NCBI RefSeq assembly: GCF_024599795.1 | Contig: NZ_CP102246.1 | Span: 2,728,001-2,792,000 of the forward strand | Source: Enterobacter cloacae complex sp. R_G8 | GTDB lineage: Bacteria > Pseudomonadota > Gammaproteobacteria > Enterobacterales > Enterobacteriaceae | Length of the DNA: 64,000 bases | Reading direction: 5' to 3' | Part shown: positions 62,401 to 64,000 of the stretch, piece after piece | How positions within the stretch are numbered: position 1 is the stretch's first letter | Layout of the letters: the number at the start of each line of letters is the position of its first letter | Program-made: the position numbers and the translations under genes | The notes under the pieces: generated by a model | Told to the model about the DNA's origin: nothing | Database searches by the model: none | The model's input: the letters and a program-made list of their open reading frames with translations, nothing else

Positions 62401-64000
62401 CAGGGTGGCGGTGTAGGATTTGCCGTTGAGGGTAACGGTGACCACGTCGCCCGCCGCCGCGCCGGTTACGGAACCCGTGACAATCAGCGCCTGCGCATGC
62501 TCGGCGCTGTTGATCACATCGTCGTCGGACACGGTGTTAATGGTCAGCTGTGGCACTGTGGTATCCACCAGCACATCGCGATCCGCAGAGGCCGGGTTAC
62601 CCGCTTTATCGGAGACGGCGGCACTGATGGTGTAGTTGCCGTCGGTAATCGCGCCCACGTCTGCAGACGGCACGGTCACGCTCCAGCTGCCGTTCGTTTG
62701 TACGGTGGTGGTGTAGTCCACGCCGTTCAGGGTCACGGTGACGGTCTGGCCCGCTTCGGCGTTGGTCACGCCGTTAACGACCAGATCCTGCTGCGCTTCG
62801 GCCGCATTGATGATGTTGTTGTCGCTGACAATTTCAATAGACACCGTCGGCGCGGTGGCGTCCACGCTGTACTCGCGGCCTGCCGACGCGCTGTTGCCGT
62901 TCACGTTGGTGACGCTCACCTGCACGCTGGCATCGCCGTCCGTCAGGCTGCCCAAATCGGCGGACGGTACGGTCGCCGTCCAGTTGCCGCTGGCATCGAC
63001 CGTCGCGGTGTACGACTTGCCGCCGAAAGTGATGGTAACGGTCTGGTTTTCTTCCACATTGGTGGTCGAGCCGGACAGCACCAGGTCCGCGCCTTTCTCT
63101 GCCGCGTTAATCACGTCGTCGGTGGCGATGGCGTTGATGCTGATGGCAACGGTCGCCAGATCCACCTTCACGTCGTGGCTGATGGAAACCGGATTGCCCG
63201 CCGCGCTCTGGCCTTCCACGGTCACGGTGACCGTGCCCGCATTCAGCGCGCTGACGTCTGCCGCCGGAATGGCCGCCGTCCAGGTGCCATCCGCCAGCAC
63301 GGTAGCCGCGTAGGTTTTACCGTTGACGGTGACCGTCAGCGCAGACCCGCTCGCCAGCCCGTCGCTGGAGCCGGTAATAATCAGGTTTTGCGCGTGTTCG
63401 ATGCTGTTGATCACATCATCGCCCGCCACAGTATCGACGCGCAGGCCCGGCAGGTTGGCGTCAATAGTAATGTCGCGCTCGCCAGTTCCGGTGTTGCCGT
63501 GGCCGTTGGTGACGCTGGCTGACACCGTCAGTTCGCCGTTACCGATGGCGGTTAAGACCGTGGACGGCACGTTGACCGACCAGCTCAGATCGTCCTGAAC
63601 CGTCGCGGTATAGGTATTGCCGCCGACTGAAACAGTGACAGTGTCACCGCTCGCCGCGCCGCTCACTTTGCCGCTCAGGGTCTGCCCGGCAGCCACTTCC
63701 GCTGCGTTAATGACATCGTCCGTGGCAACAGGGTTGATGGACACCTGCGGCAGCGCGCTGTCGACCAGCACGTTATGGCTGGTGTTTGCACTGTTGCCTG
63801 CGGTGTCGGTTACGCTCGCCGTCACGCTGTAGTTCGCTTCCCCCAGAGCCGACACGTGAGCAGCCGGAACGGTCACGCTCCAGTTGCCGCTGGCGTCGGT
63901 GGTGGCGGTATAGTTGATGCCGTTCAGGGTCACCGTAATGGTGGTGCCGTCCGGCTGGTTGCTGGTGCCGGACACCAGCAGATCCTGACCTTTCTCGGTC
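51346..64000 (-). CDS. Giant type I-secreted Ig-repeat adhesin (BapA/LapA/SiiE-like), 5' end outside the window
   Basis: At least 4217 codons are open; the frame runs off the right edge, so the N terminus and start are not seen. From the edge inward: a partial Ig-like domain, 24 domains of about 100 residues in four six-domain blocks, three more of that kind (to 55678), five longer domains of about 105 residues (55677-54103), two further Ig-like domains (to 53473), a region with FG-GAP/VCBS-like calcium motifs (DRNGTQD, DKTGDGYLD, DLNNDGTVD, DFNGDGYMD, DWNGDGQMD), RTX-like repeats (GNSGDNQFEGRGGNDTF) and a hydrophobic C-terminal secretion signal ending HQLLIA. It should be a cell-surface or released adhesin in biofilm or host contact, exported by the adjacent transporter. 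Confidence 0.93.
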   Translation of the reverse strand, partial: TEKGQDLLVSGTSNQPDGTTITVTLNGINYTATTDASGNWSVTVPAAHVSALGEANYSVTASVTDTAGNSANTSHNVLVDSALPQVSINPVATDDVINAAEVAAGQTLSGKVSGAASGDTVTVSVGGNTYTATVQDDLSWSVNVPSTVLTAIGNGELTVSASVTNGHGNTGTGERDITIDANLPGLRVDTVAGDDVINSIEHAQNLIITGSSDGLASGSALTVTVNGKTYAATVLADGTWTAAIPAADVSALNAGTVTVTVEGQSAAGNPVSISHDVKVDLATVAISINAIATDDVINAAEKGADLVLSGSTTNVEENQTVTITFGGKSYTATVDASGNWTATVPSADLGSLTDGDASVQVSVTNVNGNSASAGREYSVDATAPTVSIEIVSDNNIINAAEAQQDLVVNGVTNAEAGQTVTVTLNGVDYTTTVQTNGSWSVTVPSADVGAITDGNYTISAAVSDKAGNPASADRDVLVDTTVPQLTINTVSDDDVINSAEHAQALIVTGSVTGAAAGDVVTVTLNGKSYTATLDASGNWSVGVPAADVTALAAGDYTITAALTDKAGNSNSATHGVEVNLTAPVLTIDTVSGDDVINNTEKTQDLTISGTASGLATGAVVTVMLNGKAYSAMVDSNGKWTTTVPADQVGALGEALYTVTASATDSVGNSSSTLHTVNVESVLPGVIINTVAGDDVINAAEVASGQTISGKVVNAEAGNTVTVTIGGNTWTATVQNDLTWSVDVPESVLTALGNGELTVSASVTNNVGNSGSAERDIAIDASLPGLRVDTVAGDDVINTIEHGQNLIVTGSSDGLTAGTTLTVTVNGKTYPATVLADGTWNAAIPAADVGALAAGTVTVTVEGQSSAGNPVSISHNVTVDLANVAISIDAIATDDVINAVEKGADLVLSGSTSNVEENQTVTITFAGKLYTATVGADGKWTATVPAADLTGLKDGGASVQVSVTNDNGNSASAGREYSVDTTAPSVTINTIALDDILNATEAQSDLAISGTSTAEAGQTVTVSLNGKDYTATVGSDGHWMLNVPAADLAALSDGSVTVTASVSDKAGNPASVDHNLTVDMTVPVVTINTIAGDDVINVAEHAQAQIVSGSATGAAPGDKVTVTIGGQTYTTVLDAAGNWSVGVPASVISGLSDGTVTVTASVTDTAGNTGSGSHNVTVDTGLPSVNFNAISDDNVLNAVEKGQDLNVSGTSANLAEGTVVTVTLNGKNYTATTAADGTWSLTVPAADLAGLGQANYTLNATATNGVGNSVSNSANLLVDTALPTVTINTVAGDNVINAAEVAAGQTISGTVANAEAGNTVTVTIGGNSYTATVQSDLSWSVNVPSDVLTALGNGSLSVTATVTNGHGNTGSGARDITIDANLPGLRVDTVGGDDVINTIEHNQNLIITGSSDGLTPGTALTVTVNGKDYSATVLADGTWSAAVPAADVSTWPEGTVKISVTGDSTAGNPITISHDVTVDLATVAISINAIATDDVINAAEKGADLVLSGATTNVEAGQTVTLSMGGKIYTAQVDADGNWTATVPAADLAGLKDGDASVQVSVTNVNGNSASAGREYSVDATAPSVTINTLATDDILNATEAQTDLTVSGTSTAEAGQTVTVSLNGKDYTATVSSDGHWTLNIPAADLAALSDGSVTVTASVSDKAGNPASVDHNLTVDMTVPVVTINTIAGDDVINVAEHAQAQIVSGSATGAAPGDKVTVTIGGQSYTTVLDAAGNWSVGVPANVISGLSDGTVTVTASVTDAAGNTGSGTHSVTVDTGLPSVNFNAISDDNVLNAVEKGQDLSISGTSANLAEGTVVTVTLNGKTYAATTAADGTWSLTVPAADLAGLGQANYTLNATATNGVGNSVSNSANLLVDTALPTVTINTVAGDNVINAAEVAAGQTISGIVANAEAGNTVTVSIGGNNYTATVQSDLSWSVNVPSDVLTALGNGDLTVSATVTNGHGNTGAGERDITIDANLPGLRVDTVAGDDVINSIEHGQNLIVSGSSDGLAAGTTLTVTLNGKTYAASVLADGTWSAAIPAADVGALAAGTVTVTVAGQSTAGNPVSINHDVNVDLTAVAISINAIATDDVINAAEKGADLVLSGSTSNVEENQTVTITFGGKSYTATVDADGNWTATVPSADLAGLKDGDASVQVSVTNAHGNSASAGREYSVDATAPGVTIDTVAGDNVINGSEASSGVTVSGTTTAEAGQTVTVTLGGNSYTAQVQPGGTWSVNVPSADLSALADNGYTVQVSVSDTAGNPGSASKAITLDTTPPTVSFNVVAGDDVINSVEHAQAQIVSGTATGANVGDKVVITIGSNQYTTTVDASGNWSVGVPASVISALTDGTVTLSATITDSAGNSSTQTHDVVVNTASVALTVNTVSDDDVINAAEAGSSLVINGSSAQFASGTQVTVTLNGKSYTASIQSDGSWSTTVPAADVGALADGARYQVSVSAQDSAGNSASATHSISVDTTAPVVSIATLSGDDVLNAAEAQQPLTVHGSSSAEAGQSVTVTLGGKTYTATVANDGTWTLDVPAADLAALNQGALTVTASVNDKAGNSGQTTHTLTVDTVAPTVTISTVADDDIVNNAEQLAGQTIRGTTTAEQGQMVTVSFNGHSYQATVAADGSWSVFVPGRDFLGLSDGDYTITATVSDKAGNPGSATHDVTLNGDVPTITINTFAQDDIVNAAEHGTPLTVSGTTDAPAGQTVTITLNGKTYTATVQNDGSWRYTVGSADVSALADGGSYVINAQVSNTIGNSASDNHTVTVDLTAPSMGISIDSLQNDTGLSATDFITNDSHVVVNGSLTAQLGNNEKAQISLDGGATWSDLSVTGTTWRYTDGRTLTDGTYQYQVRVVDNAGNVGATDSQDVVIDLTAPAATTITVDSITQDTGLSGSDFITSDTQISLKGTLGAALGSGDHAQISLDGGLTWTDVSVSGLSWTYVDGRTLVDGDYNYQLRVIDDAGNISATASQVVTIDTVAPDASKTIAIDSISDDTGLSSSDFITNDTSLTLHGSLGATLADGEYAQISIDGGVTWQNVIVTGNSWYYVDGRTLGNATYDYYVRVVDAAGNVGASAHQQVTVDTVAPDAAITVSVDNITVDTGFDNNDFLTSSTSYTLHGTLGAELGAGEYVQVSMDGGTTWVYATVSGTQWSYNDTRTLTDGSYNYQVRVVDQAGNVGATTSQAVTVDTQAPQYGVTIDSISEDTGQSGSDFITMDTTLTINGSLGSALASDERVQISLDGGNTWIDTTVTNQRWSYTDTRDLPDGDYTYQVRIIDQAGNVGSTASQVVTVDTTPPTTVGSVVSYTDGEGERQGTYGASVATDDTSPLINGTLNRAPDDGEIVQLYRDGILLGQVTMNGSASWSFQDNGLSDGNHTYIVRVTDKAGNYTESDGFVLNVDTRVPTTTAAITAQTTSDTTPIVSGTVSADLVNGEYLVVIVNGKTYTSQTGGAVVVDPDHNTWYLQIPDSDALGVASYSVTAQVKSSAGNGNTTGIANGSLVIDTTTVNTDWATTAGNSNNSTMTVGTNSSGLWNIIANGQSYSSSDSSTYAGNTLTNTRGYYVVSQTAADFDRNGTQDIFATENTYAGSTQVMWTYDGSTYNASQLAMGTTIWYGGVIAYDKTGDGYLDLAYGDAGMDSLTYLVNNNGVLSPDGTGGEGGFYGQFDSGREISGVDLNNDGTVDIVQHTNRSGAYSLTVINNNGNGTLSIGQNLTNVFVVNGANTTTAASMTWADFNGDGYMDLYLGSSYNNTGGVIYYNNGAGQLSTTKSAVEASNATAGYLSVAVDWNGDGQMDIIKLSTYGGSQTATLFTNNGYGSSWTSGQLASGIAYATGVAAVDYNWDGAQDLLVSQQNGKVVLVQNSKTIADGTAMHLHIVDSEGINAYYGNTVNLYNAAGVLVASQIINAQSGIGSNDTSALVSFYGLDPNETYSAEIVKITNGVSDNVTWNGLEAGNGKEGYVLTAEAATGGHSGTITGTGYNDTFIAEDGTYTYNGSGGWNTHSDYDTWSNTGGMDVVDYRNATSGITVDLRLSTAQDTGFGTTRLLNIEGINGSDFDDVITGNSGDNQFEGRGGNDTFNIGSGGHDTLLYKLINATDATGGNGHDVVNGFTVGTWEGTADTDRIDLRDLLSGSGYTGTGSASYVNGVATLDSSAGNISDYIRVVQNGSNTEIQVDLDGTGGQFSPTALVTLNGVQTDLATLLANHQLLIA
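54103..55677 (-). repeat. Five tandem 105-residue Ig-like domains
   Basis: Five domains (1575 bp, 525 aa) each begin with an Asp-Thr/Leu-x-Ala-Pro, then a DSI..DTG...DFIT segment, then QISLDGG.TW, W.Y.DGRTL.DG.Y.Y.VRV.D.AGN.G. They differ from the 100-residue type by the DFIT insert and are about 104-106 residues each. Together they form the stalk next to the C-terminal module. Confidence 0.85.
56572..58371 (-). repeat. Adhesin super-repeat IV (six Ig-like domains, 1800 bp)
   Basis: Domains 19-24: DTALPTV, DANLPGLRV, DLTAVAISINA, DATAPGVTI, DTTPPTVSF and NTASVALTV. A-C are close to blocks II and III, while D-F have diverged, and domain 24 has one extra residue, giving 1800 bp. B-domain landmark at 58055. 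Confidence 0.88.
58372..60168 (-). repeat. Adhesin super-repeat III (six Ig-like domains, 1797 bp)
   Basis: Domains 13-18: DTALPTV, DANLPGLRV, DLATVAISINA, DATAPSVTI, DMTVPVVTI and DTGLPSVNF. Its D-F domains are nearly identical to those of block II at DNA level, with long runs of identity (for example 58866-59100 against 60663-60897). B-domain landmark at 59852. Confidence 0.9.
60169..61965 (-). repeat. Adhesin super-repeat II (six Ig-like domains, 1797 bp)
   Basis: Domains 7-12 repeat types A-F: ESVLPGV, DASLPGLRV, DLANVAISIDA, DTTAPSVTI, DMTVPVVTI and DTGLPSVNF. The landmark CCCGG in the B domain is at 61649, exactly 1797 bp from its counterpart in block I (63446). Confidence 0.9.
61966..63762 (-). 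repeat. Adhesin super-repeat I (six Ig-like domains, 1797 bp)
   Basis: Domains 1-6, in order: A (opens DSALPQV), B (DANLPGLRV), C (DLATVAISINA), D (DATAPTVSI), E (DTTVPQLTI) and F (NLTAPVLTI). D to F are the most diverged from the other blocks. The block is exactly 1797 bp, 599 codons. A further F-type domain (TEKGQDLLVSG) continues upstream to the window edge, so the array extends beyond it. Confidence 0.9.

Noticed and set aside
51346..64000. CRISPR or non-coding satellite reading of the periodic DNA
   Set aside because: Periods of about 300 bp and 1797 bp keep one open frame with silent changes, which is coding repetition.

Overview
The window looks like chromosomal DNA of an enterobacterium, most likely Enterobacter or a close relative such as Lelliottia or Leclercia. 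Genes match the Escherichia coli ydc region in sequence and partly in order (yncJ, rlhA, sutR, ydcO, tehB, ydcK, opgD, ydcJ, a trg-like receptor gene). Between them lie genes that E. coli K-12 lacks, such as ftrA, katN, queH and a giant repeat adhesin. No rRNA, tRNA, CRISPR array, transposase, integrase or phage gene was seen. The genus is an inference; no database search was possible.

Layout. 1-3.8 kb: a MetE-like methyltransferase under an apparent MetJ operator, a rhodanese, the regulator FtrA, a small membrane-anchored protein and YncJ. 3.8-9.6 kb: rlhA, sutR, ydcO, an AraC regulator and an EamA exporter. 9.6-15.0 kb: a DUF3313 lipoprotein, a DppA-like binding protein divergent from pepT, tehB without tehA, and ydcK. 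15.05-15.56 kb: a non-coding block rich in inverted repeats. 15.6-23.3 kb: opgD and ydcJ, separated by an amino-acid binding protein, an aminotransferase, a LysR regulator and a carboxylesterase.

23.8-34.3 kb is a stress cluster. The forward run is yciG, yciF, a small membrane protein, yciE, katN, a CioAB-type bd oxidase and a TreS-like enzyme. Facing it are an SDR, a CinA-like protein (YdeJ), a YetF protein and a membrane-anchored unknown, followed by ydeI and a YghA-like SDR. The contents fit H2O2 removal, oxygen consumption, osmoprotection and envelope upkeep in starved cells. 34.4-38.0 kb holds a PcaQ-like LysR regulator and a membrane PQQ dehydrogenase of the glucose/quinate class with a structured leader. 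38.0-41.4 kb holds a Trg-like chemoreceptor with a sigma-28 promoter and frmR-frmA with a visible FrmR operator.

41.4-47.8 kb is partly AT-rich. It carries an orphan cysteine-rich gene, a LysR regulator, a GNAT acetyltransferase, queH, a DUF883 protein, an unusual receiver-like/LuxR/EAL fusion and a two-winged-helix regulator. 47.8-64.0 kb is a type I secretion adhesin locus: an HlyD adaptor, a LapB/HlyB-type ABC exporter, and at least 12.65 kb of a giant Ig-repeat adhesin whose 5' end lies beyond the window. Six different Ig-like domains repeat as a block every 1797 bp (599 residues), four times in succession. The most unusual observations are this exact super-repeat and the c-di-GMP-type regulator beside the secretion genes, which carries a palindrome in its promoter region that recurs upstream of the orphan gene.
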